The notes: generated from the letters alone by a model not told the origin. Shown: positions 8,758-17,061, numbered from the stretch's first letter. The stretch is 64,000 nt of DNA from Bacillus sp. FJAT-50079 (GCF_018343515.1 NZ_JAGYPD010000004.1:496001-560000), one strand, 5' to 3'. Made by a program: numbers and translations.

Positions 8758-9051
8758 ATGAGGGCATTCTATGTAGGGCTGATCATCATCGTTATTGCGA
8801 TCGTTGTTTCTTTATCCATGAATGATTGGAAGATGATGTATAAAATTTGTGGCATAGCAGGTCTCATTTCATTGGCTCTTAGTGCTTTATCAGTGGGTGC
8901 ATTGGCAGACGGAGAGCGAACAAGAATTGATTTGAATACGGAAATAAGAGGAGAGAAGCGTGTCAGATTAAAAAGCAGTGCGCAGCTATTGCTTATAGCA
9001 ATTCCAAATATTGTCGTAGCCGTCCTCATGTATTACTTCATAATAATGTAA
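8758..9051 (+). CDS. Small membrane protein, DUF5316-like
   Basis: 97 residues from the ATG at 8758, which is 7 bases after AAGGGGG; the GTG two codons earlier overlaps that site too closely. There are three hydrophobic helices (about 4-20, 29-48, 77-97) separated by a charged loop (DGERTRIDLNTEIRGEKRVR). The pattern and length resemble DUF5316 proteins common in Bacillaceae. Function unknown. It is a monocistronic gene between two terminators. Confidence 0.7.
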   Translation: MRAFYVGLIIIVIAIVVSLSMNDWKMMYKICGIAGLISLALSALSVGALADGERTRIDLNTEIRGEKRVRLKSSAQLLLIAIPNIVVAVLMYYFIIM

Positions 9052-9081
9052 AGGGAGTGTTCATACACTGCCTTTTTTTCT
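9052..9081 (+). terminator. Terminator after the DUF5316-like gene
   Basis: AGGGAGTGT / ACACTGCCT stem with one mismatch, 4-base loop TCAT, then a run of seven T. Confidence 0.7.
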
Positions 9082-9187
9082 TTAGCGATATTGCATCCAG
9101 TTTTTGAGTCTCAACACTAATTTTATCCCGCCACTTATAGAATTTTGAAAGGATAAATGCTGATTTAAGTAAAGAATTTCGAACGGC

Positions 9188-9213
9188 TGTAATTTAATGA
9201 ATACATAATCGTC
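9188..9213 (+). promoter_or_regulatory. ECF-type promoter before the second ECF sigma gene
   Basis: -35 TGTAAT (9188-9193), 16 bases, -10 CGTC (9210-9213). This fits the ECF consensus and suggests autoregulation of the sigma/anti-sigma pair. Confidence 0.65.
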
Positions 9214-9238
9214 TAATTAGTAAGAGAGGGGGGATCAT

Positions 9239-9772
9239 GTGAAAGAACATGTGATTGAAGAGTGGTTTCATCAATACGAACGAGACGTAACTAGTTTCCT
9301 CGTTTATTATACTGGGATGATCGATGTGGAAGATATTGTACAAGAAACGTTTCTGCTTGCATTTAAAAATTTGTCGCGCTTTCGGGCTGAGTCACATCCG
9401 AAAACTTGGTTAATTTCGATTGCGAGAAATCTTGTTAACGATGACTTTCGACGAAGAAAAATTTGGCAACGAATTCGGCATCTGCTTACTCCTAAGCAAC
9501 CGCTTAGTAACGAATTAGAGGAGCGGATGGTAAGACATTCCGAGCAGCTTGAATTGCATCAAGCGATTCATCAACTCACTCCCCCATATAAGGAAGTCGT
9601 CATTTTAAGAGGGATTTTAGAACTCTCGCCTCTAGAAGTGGGCGATGTATTGGGATGGAACCAAAATAAAGTGAATGTTACGTATCATCGCGCGCTAAAA
9701 AAATTAAAAGAACAATTAGAACAGGAGGGAACATCTATTGAAGGAAACAAATTTGATCGAAGAATCACTTAA
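9239..9772 (+). CDS. ECF RNA polymerase sigma factor (second pair)
   Basis: 177 residues. Region 2 (about 10-75) shows VEDIVQETFLLAFKNLSRF and the -10 reading segment HPKTWLISIARNLVNDDFRRR; region 4 (about 105-160) shows LTPPYKEVVILRGILELSPLEV and a DNA-recognition helix around NKVNVTYHRALKKLKEQ. The start is a GTG after GAGAGGGGGG. It is more like the SigX/SigV/SigY group than SigM, but I would not name it. An ECF-type promoter precedes it, and the anti-sigma gene begins 35 bases before its stop. Target genes are unknown; pssA and psd lie just downstream. Confidence 0.85.
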   Translation: MKEHVIEEWFHQYERDVTSFLVYYTGMIDVEDIVQETFLLAFKNLSRFRAESHPKTWLISIARNLVNDDFRRRKIWQRIRHLLTPKQPLSNELEERMVRHSEQLELHQAIHQLTPPYKEVVILRGILELSPLEVGDVLGWNQNKVNVTYHRALKKLKEQLEQEGTSIEGNKFDRRIT

Positions 9773-10622
9773 AGACCTTCCAAAATATTCATTGGCTGAA
9801 GAGCAAAAACAACAAATTCTATTTCAATTACGAAAACGGAATACAAGAAATAAGCGTTCATTCAAGCCGCTGATTGCAATCGTAGGGTTAGGAATGATCT
9901 TGGTTTTCCTTGTTTTATCAGAGTTTCAAACGAAACAACCACAAATCGAATTAACAGCAAAGGCGGGAATTGCATTTATTCATACAGATACGAACCAAGA
10001 GTTGATTGGAATTGAAGGAAAGGTTGGTATTTTAAATGTTTTTAATCATTTCGTTGCCGAGGATGAAAGAAGAGGAAGTAAGTTGATGATTTATTTCTGG
10101 GATGATCCAGATACATTTATTTGGAAAGATTATCGAATTGAGGCAATGAATCGACATAATGAAAAAATAATATTATCCGAAGGAACGATTGAGCATGGTG
10201 GGCTTTATAATGAAGACGCTCATCTATTGACACAGTTTTCCCCTTTCCCGGAAGCAGGAGAATGGCAGCTTTCTTTTTATGTGAACGATGCTTTATTCGA
10301 AGAATTCACTCTTAACGTTTTGCCTCCTTTTCCAAAAACGGAGCATTATACATTAAGGACGTCACCGAAAGAAATAAAAGTTGGAGAAAAGTCGGAGGTG
10401 GTTATTGAAAGCATTGGTGAGGATAAAAGGGAGATAGACGTTCAATTAAAGGACCGTCTAGGTCGAATTGTAGAGCAGCAAACTTTTCATAGAAGTGGAG
10501 AATTTACCGATACAGCTACATTAAAGCCGCTGTATACATTTGACGGAACCATCACTTTCCCGAAACAAGGAATATGGACATTGGTTATTGACGGAGAAAA
10601 AACGAAGCGATTTGAAAATTAA
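9738..10622 (+). CDS. Putative membrane-anchored anti-sigma factor
   Basis: 294 residues from a TTG, 8 bases after AGGAGGG inside the sigma gene. The N-terminal 40 residues are cytoplasmic and charged (ESLKDLPKYSLAEEQKQQIL), one membrane helix spans about 43-62 (FKPLIAIVGLGMILVFLVLS), and the rest is extracytoplasmic with beta-rich segments (WQLSFYVNDALFEEFTLNV). It lacks the His-Cys-Cys zinc motif of classical ZAS anti-sigma factors. The assignment rests on topology and overlap with the ECF sigma gene, not on a recognised domain. Confidence 0.65.
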   Translation: MKETNLIEESLKDLPKYSLAEEQKQQILFQLRKRNTRNKRSFKPLIAIVGLGMILVFLVLSEFQTKQPQIELTAKAGIAFIHTDTNQELIGIEGKVGILNVFNHFVAEDERRGSKLMIYFWDDPDTFIWKDYRIEAMNRHNEKIILSEGTIEHGGLYNEDAHLLTQFSPFPEAGEWQLSFYVNDALFEEFTLNVLPPFPKTEHYTLRTSPKEIKVGEKSEVVIESIGEDKREIDVQLKDRLGRIVEQQTFHRSGEFTDTATLKPLYTFDGTITFPKQGIWTLVIDGEKTKRFEN

Positions 10623-10742
10623 TGATAGCCAACCGCCTCCATTCATGCTATATTTAAAAAGCGATGAGCTGATTTGCATAAGTCGACTGACATTGCTTAA
10701 TTGCACACATGATGTGAACATGTGGTCTTTCGCCGCAAACGC

Positions 10743-10772
10743 AAAAGACGCCTGCAACTGCAGGCGTCTTTT
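10743..10772. terminator. Bidirectional terminator between the anti-sigma gene and pssA
   Basis: AAAAGACGCCTGC / GCAGGCGTCTTTT, a 13-base perfect stem with a 4-base loop; A-run and T-run on either side allow use in both directions. The 120 bases before it hold no gene. Confidence 0.85.
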
Positions 10773-10788
10773 CTAATGAAGAAAGCCG

Positions 10789-11328
10789 TCATACCTTTTT
10801 TAATGTAAAGGTACTAATCATTAAAAGTGATAAGGATAAAATAATAAAAATAAATGAGTACGCTGGAATAAATGGAATCGCAAGATAGCTAAGTGTTAAT
10901 AGGCAGCCGGCAGCAGTAATAGGAAGCCCAGTAAAGTAACCGTTATTTTCTGCTATATTAAACCGAGCTAAACGAAATGCACCGCATCCGATATAAAGAA
11001 TTGTAAAAAATGCACCTGGATAACCGAACAAATGTAAAATTCCTTGGTATAATAACAATGCCGGTGCGACGCCAAATGAAATAATGTCGCTCATCGAATC
11101 AAGCTGTTTACCAAGCTCTGATTCAACTTGCAATTTTCTTGCAGCCATTCCGTCAAAACGGTCAGCTAGTGCAGCGATAAAGATGAGCATGAGACTAAGA
11201 TGCAGTTGGCCCTGTATTCCTACGATAATAGCAAATCCACCTAATCCTAGATTTGCGAGTGTTAATACATTTGCCGTTTGCGTTTTAATCTTTCTCACGG
11301 TGTTGTCGAAGACATCGGATAATAACAC
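10789..11328 (-). CDS. pssA: CDP-diacylglycerol--serine O-phosphatidyltransferase
   Basis: 179 residues. It makes phosphatidylserine from CDP-diacylglycerol and serine in the membrane, the first step to phosphatidylethanolamine. The CDP-alcohol phosphatidyltransferase signature (D-x2-D-G-x2-A-R-x8-G-x3-D-x3-D) is complete in DRFDGMAARK followed by ELGKQLDSMSD (about 57-82). Six hydrophobic segments are visible. The GTG start lies 5 bases after GGGGGAG. It is divergent from psd, which carries out the next step, with 104 bases between the two starts. Confidence 0.92.
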   Translation of the reverse strand: MLLSDVFDNTVRKIKTQTANVLTLANLGLGGFAIIVGIQGQLHLSLMLIFIAALADRFDGMAARKLQVESELGKQLDSMSDIISFGVAPALLLYQGILHLFGYPGAFFTILYIGCGAFRLARFNIAENNGYFTGLPITAAGCLLTLSYLAIPFIPAYSFIFIILSLSLLMISTFTLKKV

Positions 11329-11432
11329 GTTTACTCCCCCTTATCCGTTACGATTATGAACTTGTAATTACTTAATTATATGCTTTTTTAATGTGAAAGT
11401 TAAGAGGAAAATGCCAGAGGAGGTTCCAAATT

Positions 11433-12218
11433 TTGAGACGAAGGATGTATCGGCTCGTTATGTGCTTGTTAAATGGGCCTATGATTGCGAAGGCGCTATA
11501 TGCATTTGCCCATTCGCGTCTTAGTAAACCCCTTATTAAACCATATGCACGAGTTTATAAAATAAACCTAGAAGAAGCGCTTGAAGACATTGAAACATAT
11601 GAAAACCTACATGAATTTTTTACTCGAAAGCTAAAGGATGGCATTCGTTCCGTAGATATGATGGAGGATTCTGTCATAAGCCCCGTCGATGGGGTATTAG
11701 AGGATTGGGGAGAAATTACGCCAGATCGCGAAATCATTGTGAAAAATAAAGTTTATTCGATTTCTGAAATGCTCGGTGGAGTGGATGAAGCAGCGAAGTA
11801 CTCGGGAGGAACATATTTAATCCTTTATTTAAGCCCGTCCCACTATCATCGCATCCATTCACCACTTCAAGCGAAAGTGATCCGCACGTACACACTTGGC
11901 AAAAAGTCATACCCAGTTAATCGAATGGGCTTAAAATATGGTGATGCTCCTCTAGCAAAAAACTTTCGAACGGTTACGGAGTTAACACATAAACAACATG
12001 CGATGGCGATGGTAAAAGTTGGAGCAATGTTTATCAATTCTGTTAAAATGCTTAATCATAAGCAGGAATGGGAAAAAGGCGAAGAGGTCGCTTACTTTTC
12101 GTTCGGATCAACCGTCGTCTTATTATTTGAAAAAGACTTATTTCGAATAAATGAGAAGCTCGAAGTTCCAGCTAATATTCGAATAGGAGAAATAATCGGT
12201 CGATTACAATCATCTTAA
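11433..12218 (+). CDS. psd: Phosphatidylserine decarboxylase proenzyme
   Basis: 261 residues. It converts phosphatidylserine to phosphatidylethanolamine. The self-cleavage site is FGST at about 224-227; Ser226 would become the pyruvoyl group, leaving a 36-residue alpha chain. The SPVDG motif (Asp86) and SPSHYHRIHSP (133-143) hold the other conserved catalytic residues. The start is a TTG after GAGGAGG at normal spacing. It is divergent from pssA. Confidence 0.93.
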   Translation: MRRRMYRLVMCLLNGPMIAKALYAFAHSRLSKPLIKPYARVYKINLEEALEDIETYENLHEFFTRKLKDGIRSVDMMEDSVISPVDGVLEDWGEITPDREIIVKNKVYSISEMLGGVDEAAKYSGGTYLILYLSPSHYHRIHSPLQAKVIRTYTLGKKSYPVNRMGLKYGDAPLAKNFRTVTELTHKQHAMAMVKVGAMFINSVKMLNHKQEWEKGEEVAYFSFGSTVVLLFEKDLFRINEKLEVPANIRIGEIIGRLQSS

Positions 12219-12254
12219 TCGTAATACTGCGCATATTGAGTTTCGATTACTCGA

Positions 12255-12345
12255 ATCACCGAAAAATCGATGCCGAGGGTAAATGGAAGGTTGAATGATT
12301 TTCCAAGTCGCCGAAAAACTCTTGTCAAAGGCAAATGAATGGATT
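12255..12345. repeat. Short imperfect tandem repeat, period about 52 bases
   Basis: CCGAAAAA recurs at 12259 and 12311; each copy is followed by a GG(T/C)AAATG segment. The first copy contains CGAGGGTAAAT...GGTTGAATG, which matches the repeat at 5778-5940. Noncoding. Confidence 0.45.
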
Positions 12346-12393
12346 TACATGGGAAAAGGAGACAAAGCTGTAATCACACGCTCTTAAAGCAAG

Positions 12394-12422
12394 AAAAAGC
12401 GCCCTATTATCAGGCGCTTTGA
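12394..12422. terminator. Terminator of sda, possibly shared with psd
   Basis: AAAGCGCC / GGCGCTTT stem; the minus strand has the better T-run (TTTTTCTT), so it mainly serves sda. Confidence 0.75.
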
Positions 12423-12445
12423 AAATATATTTATTTTGATATTCG

Positions 12446-12595
12446 TTATCCATTCATAACTTTCACTTGAATGTGCTTTGCTAATGATCGTCGCTGAAGC
12501 TCTGACTCGATCAATTGGATAAATTCAGTACTTAAATGGAGTTGCTTTGCTTTATAATAGGATTCGATCAATAATTCATCAGATAACTTTCTCAT
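12446..12595 (-). CDS. sda: Sporulation checkpoint inhibitor Sda
   Basis: 49 residues beginning [20 protein letters not shown], which matches B. subtilis Sda closely. Sda is a helical hairpin that binds the histidine kinase KinA and blocks phosphorelay activation while DNA replication is initiating or damaged. The ATG at 12595 follows GGAGGTGA; an ATG further upstream (12643) would add residues absent from known Sda. Upstream, at 12711-12810, lie four DnaA boxes, as expected for a DnaA-activated gene. Confidence 0.93.
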   Translation of the reverse strand: MRKLSDELLIESYYKAKQLHLSTEFIQLIESELQRRSLAKHIQVKVMNG

Positions 12596-12710
12596 CAGCT
12601 TCACCTCCAGTAAATCGAGTTCTAAATACTGTTTTTGATGCATAAACTATTCATTTATCCTTTGTCTACTCATACCTTAACAGATTAAGTGCTGTGGAAC
12701 AAGCGTTCCG

Positions 12711-12810
12711 TTATCCACAGTGTCACGTGGATAACTTGTGGGTAAATAATCTTTCGGGCATAGAAATATAGTGTTTGACATGCATATACTTGTTTATAAA
12801 GTTATCCACA
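12711..12810. promoter_or_regulatory. Cluster of DnaA boxes upstream of sda
   Basis: Perfect boxes TTATCCACA at 12711-12719 and 12802-12810, and one-mismatch boxes on the opposite strand at 12726-12734 (CGTGGATAA) and 12737-12745 (TGTGGGTAA). The region between the divergent sda and yqeG genes otherwise holds no gene. DnaA activation of sda is established in B. subtilis. Confidence 0.85.
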
Positions 12811-12972
12811 AAATGTGAAAATGAAAAATATGTCGAAATCTTTTTCGCATTTCAATGAAATAAAGTGTAATTCCTATTCATCTTTTTACCGTTTATAAAA
12901 GGGGAAAAAGATGCGTAAGAATGGAAGATTGGTTAAAATAAAACAATGACATTGTAATGAGGTGTAATATAC

Positions 12973-13494
12973 GTGTTAACAAATTTTTTGCCAAATGAAT
13001 ATGTAAAAAGTGTTTTTGATATTCATCCAAAAGCGCTTGTTGAAAAAGGAATAAAAGCAATTATTACTGATTTGGATAATACGCTTGTGGAGTGGGACAG
13101 GCCAGAAGCAACTCCTAATATTATTAAATGGTTTGCGGATATGAAGGAACATGATATTAAAGTAACGATTGTTTCGAATAATAATGAGCAGCGGGTAAAA
13201 GCTTTCTCTGATCCGCTCGGAATTCCGTTTATTCATCAAGCGCGTAAACCGCTTAGTGCAGCATTTAAAAAAGCAACGAAAATAATGGGAACGAATAATG
13301 AAAATACAGTCATTATTGGTGATCAGCTTTTAACGGATATTCTTGGGGGGAACCGTGCGCAATTTTACACGATTCTGGTCGTTCCAGTCGCATCATCGGA
13401 TGGTTTTTTTACAAAATTCAACAGAATGATTGAAAGAAGAATTATGGCTCGTTTTAAACGAAAAGGCTTGATAAAATGGGAGGATGAAAAGTGA
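12973..13494 (+). CDS. yqeG: HAD-family phosphatase YqeG
   Basis: 173 residues of the HAD IIIA type. Motif I is TDLDNTLVEW (about 32-41), with both Asp residues. Motif II is in TIVSNNNE (about 74-81). Motif III/IV is IIGDQLLTDILGGN (about 114-128). A phosphatase of unknown substrate, conserved next to yqeH in Firmicutes and linked genetically to ribosome assembly. The start is a GTG with a weak GAGGTG site. It overlaps yqeH by 4 bases (GTGA). Confidence 0.9.
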   Translation: MLTNFLPNEYVKSVFDIHPKALVEKGIKAIITDLDNTLVEWDRPEATPNIIKWFADMKEHDIKVTIVSNNNEQRVKAFSDPLGIPFIHQARKPLSAAFKKATKIMGTNNENTVIIGDQLLTDILGGNRAQFYTILVVPVASSDGFFTKFNRMIERRIMARFKRKGLIKWEDEK

Positions 13495-14597
13495 GCAAGC
13501 AAGTAATTAGCTGCATAGGATGCGGAGTGACAATACAAACGGAAGATCCAACTGAAATTGGTTATGCGCCATCGTCTCAGTTAGAAAAAGAGGAAGTCAT
13601 TTGTCAACGGTGCTTCCGGCTAAAACATTATAATGAAGTTCAAGATGTTTCTTTAACAGATCAAGATTTTCTCAACATTTTAAACCAACTTGGTAACACT
13701 GACAGTTTAATCGTGAAAATCATCGATATTTTTGATTTTAATGGTAGTTGGCTACCGGGCTTACATCGCTTTGTTGGGAAAAATCCAATCTTGTTAGTTG
13801 GAAATAAAGCAGATCTTCTACCGAAATCAACGAAAAGAAATCGTCTTATTCAATGGATGAAAAAGCAGGCCAAGGAGCTTGGTCTTCAGCCAATTGATGT
13901 ATTATTGGTGAGTGCGACAAAAGGTTTTCATATCCAAGAAGCACTTCAACAAATTGATCAGCTTCGTCATGGGAAGGATGTCTATGTTGTTGGATGTACA
14001 AATGTCGGTAAGTCGACGTTCATCAATCGAATTATAAAAGAAGTTGCTGGTGGGACAGATGTGATCACAACTTCGCATTTTCCAGGGACGACGCTTGATA
14101 TGATAGAAATTCCACTTGATGACGGGAAGGCATTGATTGATACACCGGGGATTATTAATCATCATCAAATGGCGCATTTCGTGAGTAAAAATGATTTAAA
14201 AATCATTACCCCGAAAAAAGAGATTAAACCGAAAGTTTTTCAATTAAATGAAGAACAAACACTTTTCTTTGGTGGTTTAGCTCGACTTGATTATATAAGT
14301 GGGGGGCGCCGTTCATTAGTTTGCCATGTATCAAATGAGTTAACGATCCATCGAACAAAAATGGAAAATGCCAGCTCCCTATATGAAAATCATGTGGGAG
14401 AAATGCTTTTTCCGCCAAGGCAAGATGAACTCGATCAGTTTCCAAAGCTTGTTCGTCATGAGTTTATGATTAAGGAAGGAAAAACGGATATTGTTTTTTC
14501 AGGCCTAGGTTGGGTAACCATTAATGAGCCAGGGGCAAAAGTGGCTGCGTACGTCCCAAAAGGCGTTACAGTCATGTTGCGTCCATCGCTCATATAG
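13491..14597 (+). CDS. yqeH: Circularly permuted GTPase YqeH, 30S ribosome assembly
   Basis: 368 residues. The N-terminal zinc finger has Cys8, Cys11, Cys38 and Cys41. The GTPase motifs are permuted: NKAD (G4, about 106-109) comes first, then GCTNVGKST (G1, about 169-177) and DTPG (G3, about 218-221). A C-terminal domain (about 240-368) binds RNA or protein. In B. subtilis YqeH is needed for 30S subunit maturation. The GTG start overlaps the stop of yqeG and follows GGGAGG. Confidence 0.95.
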   Translation: MSKQVISCIGCGVTIQTEDPTEIGYAPSSQLEKEEVICQRCFRLKHYNEVQDVSLTDQDFLNILNQLGNTDSLIVKIIDIFDFNGSWLPGLHRFVGKNPILLVGNKADLLPKSTKRNRLIQWMKKQAKELGLQPIDVLLVSATKGFHIQEALQQIDQLRHGKDVYVVGCTNVGKSTFINRIIKEVAGGTDVITTSHFPGTTLDMIEIPLDDGKALIDTPGIINHHQMAHFVSKNDLKIITPKKEIKPKVFQLNEEQTLFFGGLARLDYISGGRRSLVCHVSNELTIHRTKMENASSLYENHVGEMLFPPRQDELDQFPKLVRHEFMIKEGKTDIVFSGLGWVTINEPGAKVAAYVPKGVTVMLRPSLI

Positions 14598-14629
14598 ACA
14601 TAATTCAATCGGGGGTAGGGTGAGGAAGA

Positions 14630-15472
14630 ATGATGAAATTATATGGGGTGATTGGTGACCCGATTGCGCAGTCGATGTCGCCGATTATGCATAATGAAGA
14701 GTTTAAACAATTGAAAGTTGATGCGCATTATCAACCTTTTCATATCATCCATCAGGATTTGAAAACGGCGGTAGAAGGAATGAAAGCAATCGGAATCGAA
14801 GGATTTAATGTGACGGCTCCACATAAAACAACGATCATGCCGTTTTTAGACGGGATTGATCCGCTTGCGCAAGCGATTGGGGCGGTGAATACGGTTGTTC
14901 GAGAGAGTGGCGGCTTTTGGGGGTATAATACGGACGGGTATGGATTTATTGAGGCACTTCAAACCGCTTGGAAGGAAGACCTTTCTAATGAGCGAGTGTT
15001 AATTATTGGTGCTGGCGGTGCGGCTAGGGCGATTTACTATTCTTTATTAGCAAGAGACGTTGTAAACGTCGATATTTGTAATCGTTCCGTGGCGAACGCA
15101 GAAAAGATGATCGCGGAATGTCCGTATAATGGGGTGTCCAAAGCTTTAACCCTTGACGATGCCGAAGAAAGATTAGCTAATTATACGCTAATCATTCAAA
15201 CGACTTCGATTGGCATGTATCCTGATATTTCTGACAGCCCGATGTCGATGGAAAATTTATCTGTGGACACTTTTGTTTCCGATATTATTTATAATCCGTT
15301 TGAAACAGCAATTTTAAAAGAAGCGAAAAAACGTGGAGCGCATACACAAAATGGACTTGGTATGTTCATCCATCAAGGTGCGCTAGCTTTTGAAAAATGG
15401 ACGAATATGAAACCTGATGTCGATAGAATGACAAAGATTGTAACAAAGCAACTTGGAGGCGAATTATGTTAA
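14630..15472 (+). CDS. aroE: Shikimate dehydrogenase
   Basis: 280 residues. Reduces 3-dehydroshikimate with NADPH in the chorismate pathway. The substrate-binding Ser residues are in IAQSMSPIMHN (about 12-22), the catalytic Lys66 in VTAPHKTT, the catalytic Asp102 in NTDGYG, and the dinucleotide loop GAGGAARA at about 127-134. The ATG follows AGGGTGAGG. It overlaps yhbY by 7 bases. Confidence 0.96.
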   Translation: MMKLYGVIGDPIAQSMSPIMHNEEFKQLKVDAHYQPFHIIHQDLKTAVEGMKAIGIEGFNVTAPHKTTIMPFLDGIDPLAQAIGAVNTVVRESGGFWGYNTDGYGFIEALQTAWKEDLSNERVLIIGAGGAARAIYYSLLARDVVNVDICNRSVANAEKMIAECPYNGVSKALTLDDAEERLANYTLIIQTTSIGMYPDISDSPMSMENLSVDTFVSDIIYNPFETAILKEAKKRGAHTQNGLGMFIHQGALAFEKWTNMKPDVDRMTKIVTKQLGGELC

Positions 15473-15756
15473 CAGGAAAACAAAAACGATTTTTACGTTC
15501 AAAAGCTCATCATCTTGACCCGATTTTTCAAGTCGGTAAAGGTGGAGTGAACGAAAATATGATCAAACAAATTGAGGATGTATTAGAGGCAAGAGAGCTT
15601 ATTAAAGTGAGTATCTTGCAAAACTGTGAAGAGGATAAAGAGACTGTGGCTGCTTCCTTAGTCGAAGGAACAGGCGCAGAGCTTGTGCAAGTAATTGGAA
15701 AAATTATCGTACTTTATAAAGAGTCCGTTGAAAAGAAAACAATTATTTTACCATAA
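15466..15756 (+). CDS. yhbY: CRM-domain RNA-binding protein YhbY (YqeI)
   Basis: 96 residues, one CRM (YhbY) domain. The family motif is visible: LTGKQKRFLRSKAHHLDP at the start and VGKGGVNEN (about 23-31), corresponding to the GxxG RNA-binding loop. It associates with pre-50S ribosomes in other bacteria. It is translated with aroE in an overlapping arrangement. Confidence 0.9.
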   Translation: MLTGKQKRFLRSKAHHLDPIFQVGKGGVNENMIKQIEDVLEARELIKVSILQNCEEDKETVAASLVEGTGAELVQVIGKIIVLYKESVEKKTIILP

Positions 15757-15760
15757 AATA

Positions 15761-15904
15761 CGTGTTTGAAAACGAGGATAAAAAGGACAAAGAAGTTCGA
15801 GGCGGCGCAGCATTGAGCAGCGGGTTTGTACAGGATGTACGAACTTCCCGGTTGGGCGCTTTTAACCATTCGATGTGTCATTTTTACCGAACTTTTTAAA
15901 CACG
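15761..15904. repeat. Structured intergenic element with terminal inverted repeats
   Basis: The ends CGTGTTT...AAACACG pair, then AAAA/TTTT and TAAAAA...GACA / TGTC...TTTTTA continue the imperfect stem. Nested inside are GAAGTTCG (15792-15799) pairing with CGAACTTC and a small hairpin GTAC...GTAC. A G/C-rich block GGCGGCGCAGC lies between. It could be an interspersed repeat or a structured RNA between yhbY and nadD; no protein frame crosses it. Confidence 0.5.
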
Positions 15905-15923
15905 CTTATAAAGGTTGATGAGC

Positions 15924-16496
15924 ATGAAAAAAAACATCGGGATTTTAGGTGGGACGTTTGATCCGCCACATCTAGGGCATTTAATTATTGCAAATGAAGT
16001 AATGCATAAACTTCAACTAGATGAAATCCATTTTATGCCGAATCAAGAGCCACCTCATAAAGAGCGGGTTTCTGGAACAACAGCAAAAGAACGCGTTGCG
16101 ATGTTAGAAAGAGCCATTGCGGGAAACGATCAGTTTTTTATCGAAACATTGGAACTCAATCGAACAGGTCCGTCTTACACGATCGACACGATCAAAATTT
16201 TACAAGAAATGCACCCGAATCATCAGTATCATTTTATTATTGGGGCGGATATGGTTGAATACTTACCGAATTGGTATGGGATTGATGAGTTAATTCACAT
16301 GATTGATTTCATAGGTGTAAGAAGGCCAGGCTATGCGATGAAAAGCGCCTATTCGGTAACTGAAGTGAGTATCCCTCAAATTGATATTTCATCCACGGTC
16401 ATCCGCAGTCGACTGAAGCATGGTGATTCAGTGAAATATTTATTGCCTGATCGTGTCATTGAGTATATAAAGGAGTCGGGATTATATGAAGCGTGA
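15924..16496 (+). CDS. nadD: Nicotinate-nucleotide adenylyltransferase
   Basis: 190 residues from the ATG at 15924, which lies 9 bases after AAAGG; earlier in-frame TTG/ATG codons sit too close to that site. It adenylates nicotinate mononucleotide in NAD synthesis. The nucleotidyltransferase motif GGTFDPPHLGH is at about 9-19 and the ISSTVIRSR motif near the C-terminus. It overlaps yqeK by 11 bases. Confidence 0.96.
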   Translation: MKKNIGILGGTFDPPHLGHLIIANEVMHKLQLDEIHFMPNQEPPHKERVSGTTAKERVAMLERAIAGNDQFFIETLELNRTGPSYTIDTIKILQEMHPNHQYHFIIGADMVEYLPNWYGIDELIHMIDFIGVRRPGYAMKSAYSVTEVSIPQIDISSTVIRSRLKHGDSVKYLLPDRVIEYIKESGLYEA

Positions 16497-17061
16497 ACAA
16501 GCGTTGGCGATTGTGAAGCGGCAAATCAATGGACCTCGCTATGAACATACAATTCGTGTAACGGAAACAGCTGTTGAGTTAGCGAAAACCTATGGAGTGG
16601 ACGTAATGAAAACAGAGCTCGCCGCGCTTTTTCATGATTATGCAAAACTTCACCCCATTGCCGAGTTGCAGAAGATGATTGTGAAAGGCAAAGAAGATCT
16701 TCGCTTGCTTGATTATCATCCAGAACTTTGGCATGGTCCGGCTGCCGCATATATAATAAGTCAACAATTTGACATCCACGATCGGGAAATACTTCACGCG
16801 ATTCGATACCATACGACCGGTCGAGCGGATATGTCGTTATTAGAAAAAATCATTTATATTGCTGATTATATTGAGCCCGGACGTCAATTTCCGGGAGTAG
16901 AGGAAGTTCGAGATTTAGCGCATATTGATCTTGATGCGGCATTATTAAAGGCATTAGGCAATACGATTACGTTTTTATTAACAAAACAGGCGGCCGTTTT
17001 TCCCGACACCTTTGCGGCATACAACAGCATCGTTTTAAAAAAAGGAGGCAGCAGCAAATGA
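16486..17061 (+). CDS. yqeK: HD-domain hydrolase YqeK (bis(5'-nucleosyl)-tetraphosphatase type)
   Basis: 191 residues. The HD motif is complete: His21 (YEHTIRV), His50-Asp51 (LAALFHDYAKLHP), and distal His residues in LWHGPAAAY and AIRYHTTGR. Members of this family in Firmicutes cleave Ap4A symmetrically. It overlaps nadD upstream and rsfS downstream (ATGA), forming a tightly coupled operon. Confidence 0.93.
   Translation: MKREQALAIVKRQINGPRYEHTIRVTETAVELAKTYGVDVMKTELAALFHDYAKLHPIAELQKMIVKGKEDLRLLDYHPELWHGPAAAYIISQQFDIHDREILHAIRYHTTGRADMSLLEKIIYIADYIEPGRQFPGVEEVRDLAHIDLDAALLKALGNTITFLLTKQAAVFPDTFAAYNSIVLKKGGSSK

Noticed and set aside
11329-11432. ECF promoter between pssA and psd, which would link them to the nearby sigma factor
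   Set aside because: CGTA occurs on the minus strand, but no GAAAC-like -35 lies 16 bases upstream.
12775-12800. TTGACA followed by TATAAA before yqeG as a sigma-A promoter
   Set aside because: The spacer is only 14 bases; it does not fit a normal promoter, so only the DnaA boxes were reported.
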